This document shows positions 17,751-26,090 of a stretch of DNA of 64,000 bases, in pieces. Location of the stretch: the NCBI RefSeq assembly GCF_003726035.1, contig NZ_QICD01000004.1:82103-146102 (forward strand), given 5' to 3'. The notes beneath the pieces are model-generated. The model worked only from the letters and a program-made list of their open reading frames with translations, made no database searches and was not told the origin of the DNA. The translations under genes and the position numbers were made by a program. The DNA is from Paraeggerthella hongkongensis. GTDB lineage: Bacteria > Actinomycetota > Coriobacteriia > Coriobacteriales > Eggerthellaceae. How positions within the stretch are numbered: the first letter of the stretch is position 1; each line of letters opens with the position of its first letter.

Positions 17751-17834
17751 CATGAGACGAAGGGACGGGGTCAATGACTCATTTTCGGCCGCAGGCCAGA
17801 AAATGAGTCATTGACCCCGTCCCTTCGTCTCATG
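17751..17834. repeat. Perfect 36-bp inverted-repeat hairpin, copy A (REP-like family)
   Basis: The arms 17751-17786 and 17799-17834 are exact reverse complements and contain GGGACGGGGTCAATG; the 12-nt spacer is itself palindromic (GGCC...GGCC). A near-identical hairpin lies at 44592-44668 and a variant end at 63865-63881. Partial outer symmetry (GGCAACCC at 17731, GGGTTGCC at 17834) suggests insertion into an older terminator. It sits 9 nt downstream of the marR stop. Confidence 0.85.
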
Positions 17835-17842
17835 GGTTGCCG

Positions 17843-18283
17843 CTACTTGCCAGAAACGGATTCGGCGTTTTCCTTGAGCTTGGCCAATACGGCAACGAAG
17901 GTGTCAAGATCTTCTTGATCAACGCCTTCGACCAGGCGCTTTGCTCGGTCGAACGTGACTGGTTCGGCTGCTTTCAGCAGCGAGCGCGCTTCGTCGGTGA
18001 TGCTGACTGCATGAGCGCGCCGGTCGTTTTTGTCGCGCGTGCGAACAACAAGACCCTTGCGCTCAAGCAGGTCGAGGTAGCGCGTGATGGTCGCCTGCTC
18101 TTTGCGGGTTCGCTCGGCGAGCGCTTTCTGGGAAAGCTCTCCGGCTCGGTCGAGTTGGTTGAGCAGGTTGAACTGTCCGGGCGTGATACCAAGTGGAGCG
18201 AGTGCCGTTTCCAAAGACTTATAGATGGAGCGTTGGGCGTCGTACACTTTGAAGCCGATGAGTTGATTGTGCTCGTTTGCCAT
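17843..18283 (-). CDS. MarR-family transcriptional regulator
   Basis: The 146-aa protein has the MarR winged-helix layout: PLGITPGQFNLLNQLDRAG, the recognition region LAERTRKEQATITRYLDLLE, and the wing GLVVRTRDKNDRRAHAVSIT. It probably acts as a dimeric repressor responding to a small molecule. The start at 18283 is chosen for AAGAAGGA 5 nt upstream; in-frame ATGs further upstream lack one. Its targets are unknown; it is not divergent from an obvious transporter. Confidence 0.88.
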   Translation of the reverse strand: MANEHNQLIGFKVYDAQRSIYKSLETALAPLGITPGQFNLLNQLDRAGELSQKALAERTRKEQATITRYLDLLERKGLVVRTRDKNDRRAHAVSITDEARSLLKAAEPVTFDRAKRLVEGVDQEDLDTFVAVLAKLKENAESVSGK

Positions 18284-18458
18284 GGGGATCCTTCTTTGAG
18301 CGAAAGGCGACAGAGGCTTGTCTTGCGAGGTCATGATATACGAAACCATAGCGCCGCGCGTCCGTCAAGGACAACGCGCGCTTTAGGTTGTAATGTACGC
18401 GAGCGGGCGCGGCGCGCTGGACGAATGTCGCCATGCCCGCTCGCGATGCGGAATTTGC

Positions 18459-18700
18459 CCGGAAACCCTCGTTCGTGCTGAAAAATTGCGTTTGCGAACG
18501 ATTTTGGGAGCCTATTTTAATAAAAGTAAGTTGATTATTATATATAAGGCCAGGTCAAAGCGATGCGGTTTTAATTATTCTCAAAAAAGATCATTCGCAA
18601 ACGCAATTTTTCAGCACGAACCAAGGTTTCCGGACGATTTTGCCGATTTCGGCGATTTTGCCGCATCCCCATATTGCCGATTTTACCGGTATTACCGGGG
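18459..18700 (+). repeat. ~240-bp terminal-inverted-repeat element, copy 1
   Basis: A core of 175 bp (18459-18633) is bounded by ~47-bp terminal inverted repeats, including CGTGCTGAAAAATTGCG and CGCAATTTTTCAGCACG. It is followed by a conserved tail (18654-18700: GATTTTGCCGCATCCCC and the next 30 bp). Copy 2 at 26091-26314 is in the same orientation and differs at few positions; copy 1 has an extra ~18 bp before the tail. It is A+T-rich compared with its surroundings and encodes no transposase, so it looks like a MITE. Confidence 0.85.
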
Positions 18701-18725
18701 GCGGGGGCATTGTCGCCAGCTCGGC

Positions 18726-18741
18726 TGTTCCAGGTGAAACA
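18726..18741. promoter_or_regulatory. parS-like 16-mer with one mismatch (weak candidate)
   Basis: TGTTCCAGGTGAAACA differs from the ParB-binding consensus TGTTCCACGTGAAACA at one central base. The mismatch breaks the central CACGTG, so binding is doubtful. Confidence 0.25.
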
Positions 18742-18770
18742 TTATCCTCAAAAAAGAAGCACATAAATTG

Positions 18771-18802
18771 TTGCACTAATAATATCACCTAATATAATTA
18801 GG
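18771..18802 (+). promoter_or_regulatory. Promoter and overlapping dyad of the molybdoenzyme operon
   Basis: TTGCAC (18771-18776) and TATAAT (18793-18798) are separated by 16 bp. The -10 lies inside a perfect dyad, CCTAAT-ATA-ATTAGG (18788-18802), a likely operator where a regulator would block RNA polymerase. The predicted transcript has a leader of about 220 nt before the first gene. Confidence 0.7.
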
Positions 18803-18804
18803 TA

Positions 18805-19025
18805 TGCAAGTAAATGGTGAGGACCGAGGGGCTGCCGAAGGGAATCGTGCGGCAGCGGTTGCGGGGGCTGCGCGCGGATGGGAACCGGCAAAGAGGGTTG
18901 GGGTATTCGCCTGAGCGCGAAGCGCCGTCTTGAGGGTTTTCGAGACAGTCGCGCAAAGCTTCCTTTATGACCTGATGCTTCTCGGAGCCTCATCGAAACA
19001 GGGAGAAACGGGAAAAGGAGGAGGA
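18805..19025 (+). other. Long structured leader of the molybdoenzyme operon
   Basis: About 220 nt separate the predicted start of transcription from the ATG. A clear stem is GCTGCCG (18832-18838) with CGGCAGC (18851-18857), and further G-rich and complementary patches follow. A regulatory RNA, for example one sensing molybdenum cofactor, is possible, but I do not recognise a known riboswitch consensus here. Confidence 0.35.
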
Positions 19026-21932
19026 ATGGCATTAAAAATGAGCCGCCGCGGCTTCGTGAAAGCTTCGGCAGTCGCCACTGCATCCACGCTTTTGCTTGGG
19101 TCGCAAAGCGGCACCGCCCTCGCGGACAGCGCGCAAAGCGCGTCGGACGCGGCGCGATCCGACGACGTGAAGAAGATCCCCAGCGCCTGCCGTCAGTGCT
19201 ATGGCCGTTGCGCGCTGTTCGGGCACGTCAAAGACGGTCGTGTTGTGAAGATCGAAGGCAACCCCGACCTGTTCAGCGAGGGTACGCTGTGCTCGCGCGC
19301 TTTCGCGATTCCGCAAGAGCTGTACAACCCGCTGCGCGTGCGCTACCCGCAGAAGCGCGTGGGCGAGAAGGGCTCCGGCCAGTGGAAGCGCATCACCTGG
19401 GAAGAGGCGTACCAGGAAGCAGCCGACCGGTTCACCAAGATCGGCGAGGAATACGGGTGGCACACCATCGCCCACCAGTACGGCACCGGCCGCGACATGC
19501 TGCAGTTCCAGGCTATTAACAAACTGTGGCTTGAACTGGGCTCCACGGCCACGTTCGGCGTAGGCAACCTGTGCTGGGTGGGGTCGTACTTCACCAGCCA
19601 GCGTTTGTACGGCGACGAGACGCAGTACACCGGTTGGGACGGCAACAACACCAAGTGCATCCTTATCTGGTGCCGCCAGGAACGCAGCCGCGGGTATTAC
19701 GACTGGCTGACCGTCAAGCGCGCGCAGGAGCGCGGCGCGAAGGTCGTTTGCGTGGATCCGCGCTACACGTGCACGGCCAGCAAGGCCGACCTGTGGCTGC
19801 CCATCCGCCCCGGGTCCGACATGGCCCTCGTGTTGGCGTTCATCAACGAGATCATTCACTCGGACAAGTGCGCCACTGATTTCGCGCGTACGTACACCAA
19901 TGCTCCGTTTTTCATCGACGAGGCGGGCACGGGCTACCAGCTGCGCGAATCGATGATCAAGGAAGGCGGCTCCGACGAGCTGTATCCCGCGTGGGACGAG
20001 GCGCACGACCAGCTGATCTTCTGGAGCGGCGACTGGCAGAACAAGCAGAACCTGGGCGGTCCGAAGGCGTTCCAGTGGCTGGATGCCGAAGGCAACATCG
20101 TGCCCGATGCGAAGCCGGCTCTTTCCGGCAGCCGCGAGATCAACGGGAAGACCTACCGCACCAGCTGGGACATCCTGGTGGAGCATGTCACGCCGTGGAC
20201 CGTCGAGCGCGCCGCCGAGTTCTGCGAACTGCCCGAAGACAAGATTCGGGAAGCCATCAAGATCTACATCGACGCCAGCCCTGCGGCATGTTTCTGCCGC
20301 GGCCAGAAGGTGGAATTCTCCATCAACACGTCGGGCATCTCGCAGGCGTTCACCATCATGATGGCGCTGGCCGGCAACTTCGACACGAAGGGCGGCCAGA
20401 ACATCGGCCGCGAACCCGCCACCGGTTACGACTCGTTCATGTTCGACGTGGTTCCCAACAAGGAAGGCCGCATGGGCAAGCGTCGTCTGGAAACGGCGAG
20501 GAACATCAAGAAGCTGTCTGTGTGCCAGAACACCGGCTACCAGCAGATTCTTGTGGCCGACGACGCCACGGGCGAGCTGAAAGAGACCACGCAGAACTCC
20601 GGCGGCCAGGTCATTTACGGCCAGCAGGGCGGTTTCGGCGCGGCTACCACGAAGGCCATGGCCAAGGGCGATCCGTTCCAGATCCATGGATATTGGCAGC
20701 AGACGTCCGAGCCCATCCTTTCTATTGAAGGCGGCCATGAAATTGTCGAGGGCTTCAAGAACCTGGACTTCTTCGTGAACGTGGACATCTACATGACGCC
20801 GTCGGGCGAGTTGGCCGATATCATCTTGCCGGCTGCGCATCCCAACGAGGTCGACCGCGTGGAGTGGGCGCACTCCGGCCACGGGTACCCTACGAGCCAC
20901 ACGTACCTTATTCGCCAGCCGTTTCATAAGCCGCTGGGCGAATGCAAGGACGACATGGACATTTGCTTCGAGTTCGCCAAGTACATGGACGTGGACATGT
21001 ACTGGAAGGACAAGTACGAGTTCTTCGATTACATGGTGAAGGGCCCCGAGACGTTGCCCCCGCAGTTGAGCTGCTCGAGCTTCGAGGACTTCCGCGAGCG
21101 CATCAGCGTGACTGGCGTTCAGATGACCGATGTGAAGGGCGCGCCGAAGTACGCGACGGGCTTCATGCGCAAGACGAGCGACTTCCGCCCCGGCTTCAAC
21201 ACCATGTACCGCGGCAACAAGATGGGGTCGGTGTACCGCTTCCCCGGCACGAAGACGCCGGACGGCAAGGTCATTCCGCCGCATCCGCAGTCCGACAACG
21301 GCAAGATGGAAATGTGGTCGGAGGACCTGCTGCTGTACGGCAACGGCCCGCTGCCGCTGTACATCGAGCCGCCTATCACGCCGCTGGCTCGACCCGACTT
21401 GCTGGACGAGTACCCCTACACCCTGATCACCGGCGGGCGCAGCCATGCGTTCTTCCATACCGAGTATCGCAACAGCCCGTGGTTGCGCGAGGTTCATATG
21501 TTCCCGACGATGGACATTAACCCCGCGACGGCCGCCGAGCACGGCATTGAGCAGGACGATTGGGTATACATCGAAACGTACGTAGACAAGATCAAGCAGC
21601 GCGCGAACCTGACCGAGGCCATCAAGCCCGGGACTATCCACGTCGAGCACGACTGGTGGTTCCCTGAGCGCGAAGCCACCGACGACCTGCACGGCGCGTA
21701 CGACTGCAACTGCAACGTGCTGTTCGAGAACAACGGCCCTTACGATCCGGCTGTGGGCACGGACAACTACGGCGGCCTGTGCAAGGTGTACAAGGCTGAA
21801 GACGGTGCGCCCGCGAACATCTGCATGAATTCCGAAGACCTCAAGATATTCCTGCCGCTGACTGCCGACCAGCTGGCTGCCGACGACCAGCAAAACGGTG
21901 TCGCGCAGGTGACGAAGGGGGGTGCGAAGTAA
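19026..21932 (+). CDS. Tat-exported molybdopterin oxidoreductase, catalytic subunit
   Basis: A 968-aa member of the DMSO-reductase superfamily. The Tat motif SRRGFVKASA is at residues 6-15. A [4Fe-4S] site is formed by Cys55, Cys58, Cys62 and Cys89. Molybdopterin-domain features follow; Cys183 in VGNLCWVG lies where the Mo ligand is expected, so Cys ligation is likely. The C-terminal domain includes LITGGRSHAFFHTEYRN. Its electrons should come through the adjacent FeS and membrane subunits from menaquinol. The family includes catechol dehydroxylases, polysulfide, tetrathionate and S-/N-oxide reductases; the substrate cannot be told from sequence. AAGGAGGAGGA precedes the start. Confidence 0.9.
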   Translation: MALKMSRRGFVKASAVATASTLLLGSQSGTALADSAQSASDAARSDDVKKIPSACRQCYGRCALFGHVKDGRVVKIEGNPDLFSEGTLCSRAFAIPQELYNPLRVRYPQKRVGEKGSGQWKRITWEEAYQEAADRFTKIGEEYGWHTIAHQYGTGRDMLQFQAINKLWLELGSTATFGVGNLCWVGSYFTSQRLYGDETQYTGWDGNNTKCILIWCRQERSRGYYDWLTVKRAQERGAKVVCVDPRYTCTASKADLWLPIRPGSDMALVLAFINEIIHSDKCATDFARTYTNAPFFIDEAGTGYQLRESMIKEGGSDELYPAWDEAHDQLIFWSGDWQNKQNLGGPKAFQWLDAEGNIVPDAKPALSGSREINGKTYRTSWDILVEHVTPWTVERAAEFCELPEDKIREAIKIYIDASPAACFCRGQKVEFSINTSGISQAFTIMMALAGNFDTKGGQNIGREPATGYDSFMFDVVPNKEGRMGKRRLETARNIKKLSVCQNTGYQQILVADDATGELKETTQNSGGQVIYGQQGGFGAATTKAMAKGDPFQIHGYWQQTSEPILSIEGGHEIVEGFKNLDFFVNVDIYMTPSGELADIILPAAHPNEVDRVEWAHSGHGYPTSHTYLIRQPFHKPLGECKDDMDICFEFAKYMDVDMYWKDKYEFFDYMVKGPETLPPQLSCSSFEDFRERISVTGVQMTDVKGAPKYATGFMRKTSDFRPGFNTMYRGNKMGSVYRFPGTKTPDGKVIPPHPQSDNGKMEMWSEDLLLYGNGPLPLYIEPPITPLARPDLLDEYPYTLITGGRSHAFFHTEYRNSPWLREVHMFPTMDINPATAAEHGIEQDDWVYIETYVDKIKQRANLTEAIKPGTIHVEHDWWFPEREATDDLHGAYDCNCNVLFENNGPYDPAVGTDNYGGLCKVYKAEDGAPANICMNSEDLKIFLPLTADQLAADDQQNGVAQVTKGGAK

Positions 21933-21933
21933 C

Positions 21934-22506
21934 ATGACGCGCCATATTATCGACATCGACTTGGACAGCTGCATCGGCTGCCACTCCTGCGCCGTCGTGT
22001 GCAAGCAAGAGAACAACGTCGGGTTGGGAACGTTTTACAACAAGGTGCTGACGGTGGGCCCGTCCGGCGCGTATCCTGACCTGGAGATGTACTACCTGCC
22101 CGTGTCTTGCCAGCATTGCGACAACCCCGAATGCGTCAGCGTGTGCCCTACCGGCGCAAGCTACAAGCGCGAAGACGGCGTGGTGCTGGTGGACCACAGC
22201 AAGTGTATCGGCTGCCAGTACTGCGTCATGGCGTGCCCGTACGGCGTGCGCGCGTACGACGAAGGGCGCGACAAGGGCGTTATCGAGAAGTGCACCATGT
22301 GCGCGCACCTTATCGACAAGGGCGAAAAGCCCGCGTGCGTCAAGCATTGCCCCGGCCAGGCTCGCTTGTTCGGTGACTTGGACGATCCCGAGTCGGCGCC
22401 GTCGAAGATGCGCGCGTCGAAGAAGACCCACAAGCTGACCGACGTAGGGAATCATCCGGGCGTGGATTACGGCTTGGACAAGTTCTCTTGGAAGGGCGGT
22501 GAGTAA
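21934..22506 (+). CDS. Four-cluster [4Fe-4S] electron-transfer subunit (DmsB/PsrB type)
   Basis: A 190-aa cytoplasmically folded ferredoxin-like subunit that starts 1 nt after the catalytic-subunit stop codon. It has four Cys groups: CIGCHSCAVVC, CQHCDNPECVSVC, CIGCQYCVMAC and CTMCAH...CVKHC. These ligate four [4Fe-4S] clusters that wire the membrane subunit to the molybdenum site. There is no signal peptide; it is expected to be exported with the Tat-bearing catalytic subunit. Confidence 0.93.
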   Translation: MTRHIIDIDLDSCIGCHSCAVVCKQENNVGLGTFYNKVLTVGPSGAYPDLEMYYLPVSCQHCDNPECVSVCPTGASYKREDGVVLVDHSKCIGCQYCVMACPYGVRAYDEGRDKGVIEKCTMCAHLIDKGEKPACVKHCPGQARLFGDLDDPESAPSKMRASKKTHKLTDVGNHPGVDYGLDKFSWKGGE

Positions 22507-22508
22507 GC

Positions 22509-23384
22509 ATGGAGATCCAGTGGCCCCTTTTGATCTTCAGCGTATGTTTGGGCGTTACGTCGGGCGCGTTCGTGTTCTTGGGCGTGGGCGAGCTCAAGGG
22601 CAAGTTCAAGGACGTGCGCTTCCTGGGAGCCTTGATCGCGTTCGTCTGCCTTGCGGTTGGCGGCTGCGTGTCGGTGCTGCACATGGGACATCCCGAGCGC
22701 GCGACGCATTTGCTGGGCAACCTGGGTTCGGGCTTGTCCAAAGAGCTGTTCATCGTCGCCATCATGGGCATCGTTTCCTTCGCTTACCTGATTCTGGCGA
22801 AGAAGGACTATCCGGGCGCGAGCAAGGCGCTTGGCGTGGTCGGCGGCGTGCTGGGACTGGCGCTTCCGGTGGTTGCCGGCATGTCGTACCTGATCGCGGC
22901 GCGTCCCGCATGGGATAGCATCACGCTGCCCCTCATGTACCTGGGCGCAGGCTTGGGCATGGGCATGCTGCTCATGTGCGGGCTGGTGCTGCTGCGCGGC
23001 AACGCCGCCCAGGAAGGCGGGTTCGCGCTGCGCTTGGCGCTGGCGGGCGTGGCCATCATGGTCATCACGTCGCTGGCGTACGTGATCTGGATTGCCGTGG
23101 CGCCTTACCAGGCTCCGTCGCGTTCGATCGAGCGGTTGATCTCGGGTGATCTGGCACTGCTGTTCTGGGGCGCGGTCGTGGTGATCGGCTTGGTGATTCC
23201 GGCGGTTTTGACGGGCTTGGCCTGCATGAAGGCCACGAAGGGCGACAAGGGCTCGGGCGCCACCGACCCGAAGAAGCTGGCCTGGTGGCTGTTCGCGGCC
23301 TTCGCCTGCTCGGGCGTGGGGGCCGTAGCGCTGCGCGTCATCATGTACGACCTGGGCACCAGCGTGGAGTCGTTCATTTACTGA
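22509..23384 (+). CDS. DmsC/NrfD-like membrane anchor subunit
   Basis: A 291-aa integral membrane protein with about eight helices, starting 2 nt after the FeS subunit. The N-terminal half has SVCLGVTSGAFVFLG and VLHMGHPERATHLLGNLGSG, typical of the DmsC family of menaquinol-oxidising anchors. It completes a three-subunit reductase with the two preceding genes. Confidence 0.88.
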   Translation: MEIQWPLLIFSVCLGVTSGAFVFLGVGELKGKFKDVRFLGALIAFVCLAVGGCVSVLHMGHPERATHLLGNLGSGLSKELFIVAIMGIVSFAYLILAKKDYPGASKALGVVGGVLGLALPVVAGMSYLIAARPAWDSITLPLMYLGAGLGMGMLLMCGLVLLRGNAAQEGGFALRLALAGVAIMVITSLAYVIWIAVAPYQAPSRSIERLISGDLALLFWGAVVVIGLVIPAVLTGLACMKATKGDKGSGATDPKKLAWWLFAAFACSGVGAVALRVIMYDLGTSVESFIY

Positions 23385-23400
23385 TGAAGCCCCCGAGGTG

Positions 23401-23431
23401 GCCGGAACGACCCGTTCGGGGTCGTTCCGGC
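23401..23431 (+). terminator. Intra-operon hairpin after the membrane anchor gene
   Basis: A 13-bp perfect stem, GCCGGAACGACCC with GGGTCGTTCCGGC, has a 5-nt loop and no T-run. It probably reduces read-through or protects the upstream mRNA, so that more reductase than chaperone is made. Confidence 0.5.
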
Positions 23432-23574
23432 GCCCCGCCTTGGATTGTCGATCGTCCCTCGTGCCGGATCGAGGTCCCCTCCCCCCCATGCCGCGTTCCG
23501 GTACGAAGGACGACCAACGAACGGGTGTCGAATCTCCCGGTGTCATGCCGGGTTGCCCTAGAAGGAGAAGCATC

Positions 23575-24252
23575 ATGAGCGAGAATTTGACCTGCGAGCT
23601 AACCGAAAACTTGATCGAGTTTTGCGAGAATCGCGGAAGCGTGTACGCCTTGCTGTCGCGCTGCTACGAGAAGGAACTAGATGCTGCATTCGCGAGCGAT
23701 TTCGCTGCGGCTCCGGCTCTGCTTTCGGACGACAAGGCGCTTGCGGAAGGGTTCGCTCTTTTGCAGTCCGATCTTTCGAACTGCGGTGAGGATGATCTCG
23801 AGCGGTTTGCCGTGTCGTTCAATCGGGTGTTTTTCGGCATGGGCCCGCGTACTGCTCAGAAGGCCTTCCCGTACGAATCCGTGTACACCAGCTCGTCGGG
23901 CCTTATGATGCAGGATGCGTACGCCCAGGTGAGGACTTTGTACCATGCCATGCGCTTTGCGAAAAACCCCGACTTCCCGGAGCCCGAAGACCATCTGGCC
24001 GTGGAGTTGGCGTTTATGGCGCGCTTGTGCGACGTGGCTGTGGAAGCCTTGCGGGCGGATGACGCCGCTGCGGTTGAAGCTGCCCTGTCCGCCCAGCTGT
24101 CGTTCTTGCGCGATCACCTGCTGAACTGGATAGACCGGTTTGCCGTCGATGCGAAGAAGGCTGACGGCGGCGGGTTTTACGGGGATTTGGCTGCGTTTAC
24201 GCAGGCGTATTTAGAGGGCGACGTTGATGCGGTGGCGGAGGTTGTCGAGTAG
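23575..24252 (+). CDS. TorD/DmsD-like Tat redox-enzyme chaperone
   Basis: A 225-aa all-helical protein of the TorD family (PF02613), with FNRVFFGMGPRTAQKAFPYESVY as the conserved region (quoted by its parts FNRVFFGMG and FPYESVY) and EPEDHLAVELAFMARL, the family EPxDHxxxEL motif. It is expected to bind the Tat signal of the molybdoenzyme and to proofread cofactor insertion before export. The start follows GAAGGAGAAGCATC; in-frame upstream ATGs run through the hairpin region and are unlikely. Confidence 0.9.
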   Translation: MSENLTCELTENLIEFCENRGSVYALLSRCYEKELDAAFASDFAAAPALLSDDKALAEGFALLQSDLSNCGEDDLERFAVSFNRVFFGMGPRTAQKAFPYESVYTSSSGLMMQDAYAQVRTLYHAMRFAKNPDFPEPEDHLAVELAFMARLCDVAVEALRADDAAAVEAALSAQLSFLRDHLLNWIDRFAVDAKKADGGGFYGDLAAFTQAYLEGDVDAVAEVVE

Positions 24253-24272
24253 AGCGCGCGGAGGCGAGAGGG

Positions 24273-25016
24273 ATGACGGAGCAAATTACCCGACGAGGGT
24301 TCTTGGCGGCTGGCGTCGTGGGCGCGGGCCTTGTGGGGCTGGGAGGATACGGCACCTTGACTCGACAGGCCGACGAGGCGTTCGTGCGCCCGCCTGGCGC
24401 GCAGTCGCCTTCGGGCCTGGTGGCTGCGTGCGATCGCTGCCAGCGATGTCTGCAGGCATGTCCGTATGAGATCGTGACCCCGGTCCCGCTGTCTCAAAGC
24501 TTGGTGGCCTACGGCACGCCGATGCTTGCGTTCGAGAACGGGTACTGCGATTTCTGCATGAAGTGCACGGAAGCGTGTCCGACGGGCGCGCTTTCCTTCG
24601 GCGGTCCGCGCGAGCGGGATTTGGGCGTTGCCGTGGTGGTGAAGGACGCGTGCGTGGCGTGGGACTGGGCCGGATGCACGGTGTGCGTTGACGAATGCCC
24701 GGTCGAAGGCGCGATCGAGCTGGACGGAAACGACCGTCCGCTTGTGCACGCCGATTATTGCGACGGCTGCGGCAAGTGCGAGAAGGTGTGTCCGTCGGCT
24801 TCGTTGCGCGCGTACAACGCGGGCGTTGCGGACAAGGGCATCGTGGTGGTTTCGCGTGCCAGCGAAGCGGCTCGGATGACGGGCGCGGTGGATACGGCCA
24901 CGCTGGAAGCGGGTAAAACCGTTGCCGTGGCGCGCGGTGCGGAGCTTGCCGCGCACACGAAGGGCGTTCACCCCGACGGGCCGGACAAAACACGCGAGGC
25001 GGGAGGGCTTCGATGA
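24273..25016 (+). CDS. Tat-type NapG/MauM-like ferredoxin
   Basis: A 247-aa protein with Tat signal TRRGFLAAGVVGAG and four ferredoxin motifs: CDRCQRCLQACP, CDFCMKCTEACP, CTVCVDECP with an upstream Cys, and CDGCGKCEKVCP. It matches NapG-type periplasmic ferredoxins, which take electrons from NapH and deliver them to a reductase. Its presence next to a complete DmsABC-like reductase is unusual and suggests a second quinol-oxidising branch. Start preceded by GGAGGCGAGAGGG. Confidence 0.88.
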   Translation: MTEQITRRGFLAAGVVGAGLVGLGGYGTLTRQADEAFVRPPGAQSPSGLVAACDRCQRCLQACPYEIVTPVPLSQSLVAYGTPMLAFENGYCDFCMKCTEACPTGALSFGGPRERDLGVAVVVKDACVAWDWAGCTVCVDECPVEGAIELDGNDRPLVHADYCDGCGKCEKVCPSASLRAYNAGVADKGIVVVSRASEAARMTGAVDTATLEAGKTVAVARGAELAAHTKGVHPDGPDKTREAGGLR

Positions 25017-25942
25017 AGACGCGCGTGAAGATGGTTCGTATTGCGGTGGCATCGGGCGTGCTGGTGCTTGCCGTTGCGTTCGCCCATGTAGGAGGCGTGG
25101 CGGCTGCGGGCACGCTGTGCGCGCTTTGCCCGGTCGGCTTTGCGCAGATCGCCGCCGCGTCGGGTTCGATCCCCTGGGGGCTTGTGCCCGGCGTGCTGGC
25201 CGTGCTGGCGATCGTGTTTCTGATCGGCCGGGCGTTTTGCTCGTGGCTGTGTCCTTCGCAGCTGTTGAAGAACGTGTTCGGGGGCCGTACTCCTCGCGGC
25301 ATTCTGGGCCGCAGCGGGAAGGCGGCGAACGATCGCGCGCTCGAGTCGTGCGCGCCGAACGACGATGCCATCGCACCTGCGTACGGAGGCTGCGCGTCGT
25401 GTGCGGAGGCTTCGGGGGTTGGTCTTAAAACGCAGGGCATTGTGCTGGCCGTGCTGTTGGTTGTGTCGTTTGCCGTCGGGTTCCCGGTGTTTTGCCTCTT
25501 GTGCCCGATCGGGCTTGTGTTCGGTACGCTGTGGGCGCTCAATCGCGTGTTCGTGCTGTTGCAGCCGGGCTGGGAGCTGATCGTATTCCCGCTTATGTTG
25601 CTGGCCGAGCTGTTTTTGTTCAAGCGTTGGTGCTCGTCCGTATGCCCGCTGGGTTTCGTGTTCGGGCTCATGGGCAAGCTGCGCGCTAAGTTGGGGTTCG
25701 GGGTGCGCCCGGTTGCCGACTGCGAAACGTGCCTTTCGCGCGAGGGGTGCCGCACGTGTTCGACGGTGTGCCCCGAGGGCATCGACGTTGCGCGCGCTTA
25801 CGCTGGCACGCTCGAGCACTGCACGTTTTGTCTTGACTGTGTGGAGAACTGCCCTACGAAGTCCGTCAAGCTAGCTGTGAAGGCTTCGTCACCCGACGAT
25901 GATCGACCCGCAGATGGGCATTCGCTGTTAAACCAGGATTGA
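25013..25942 (+). CDS. NapH-like membrane ferredoxin (quinol dehydrogenase)
   Basis: The 309-aa protein overlaps the NapG-like gene by ATGA. It has about five membrane helices with the Cys motifs CALCPVGF, FCSWLCPSQLLKN, CLLCPIGL and CSSVCPLGF, followed by a cytoplasmic double ferredoxin region ending CTFCLDCVENCPTKSV. NapH proteins oxidise menaquinol and pass electrons to NapG. It is the last gene of the operon. Confidence 0.88.
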   Translation: MKTRVKMVRIAVASGVLVLAVAFAHVGGVAAAGTLCALCPVGFAQIAAASGSIPWGLVPGVLAVLAIVFLIGRAFCSWLCPSQLLKNVFGGRTPRGILGRSGKAANDRALESCAPNDDAIAPAYGGCASCAEASGVGLKTQGIVLAVLLVVSFAVGFPVFCLLCPIGLVFGTLWALNRVFVLLQPGWELIVFPLMLLAELFLFKRWCSSVCPLGFVFGLMGKLRAKLGFGVRPVADCETCLSREGCRTCSTVCPEGIDVARAYAGTLEHCTFCLDCVENCPTKSVKLAVKASSPDDDRPADGHSLLNQD

Positions 25943-25965
25943 CACGTACTAATGTACGCTATCTT
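25939..25965 (+). promoter_or_regulatory. Candidate promoter with embedded GTAC-N4-GTAC operator at the end of the napH-like gene
   Basis: TTGACA (25939-25944) and TATCTT (25960-25965) are 15 bp apart, with GTAC-TAAT-GTAC at 25946-25957 in the spacer. TTGACA overlaps the stop codon of the previous gene. The same palindrome recurs in the tetR and MFS promoters downstream. Confidence 0.5.
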
Positions 25966-26005
25966 TTCAAACGGCCGGGCGCGATCAGCCGAAATGAGGG
26001 GCCTC

Positions 26006-26046
26006 CCGGCGGACGAAGCGCGCTCTCGGCCCGCCGGTGCGGTTTT
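26006..26046 (+). terminator. Possible terminator downstream of the molybdoenzyme operon
   Basis: CCGGCGG pairs with CCGCCGG across 18 nt, followed by TGCGGTTTT. The loop is long, so strength is uncertain. Confidence 0.4.
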
Positions 26047-26090
26047 CTCGGGACGCCCCCCATCTGGGCTATGTCAATTTTGGCTTAACA

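Noticed and set aside
18393..18737. Possible short protein inside the TIR element (similar frame in copy 2 at 26037-26330)
   Set aside because: The resemblance between the two frames is simply due to the DNA repeat; neither has a ribosome site, and the terminal inverted repeats make up much of the coding length.
19032..22016. A 994-codon open frame on the - strand opposite the molybdoenzyme gene
   Set aside because: It mirrors the high GC3 codon bias of the real gene; it has no ribosome site and no protein-like motifs. The + strand frame has Tat, FeS and molybdopterin motifs.
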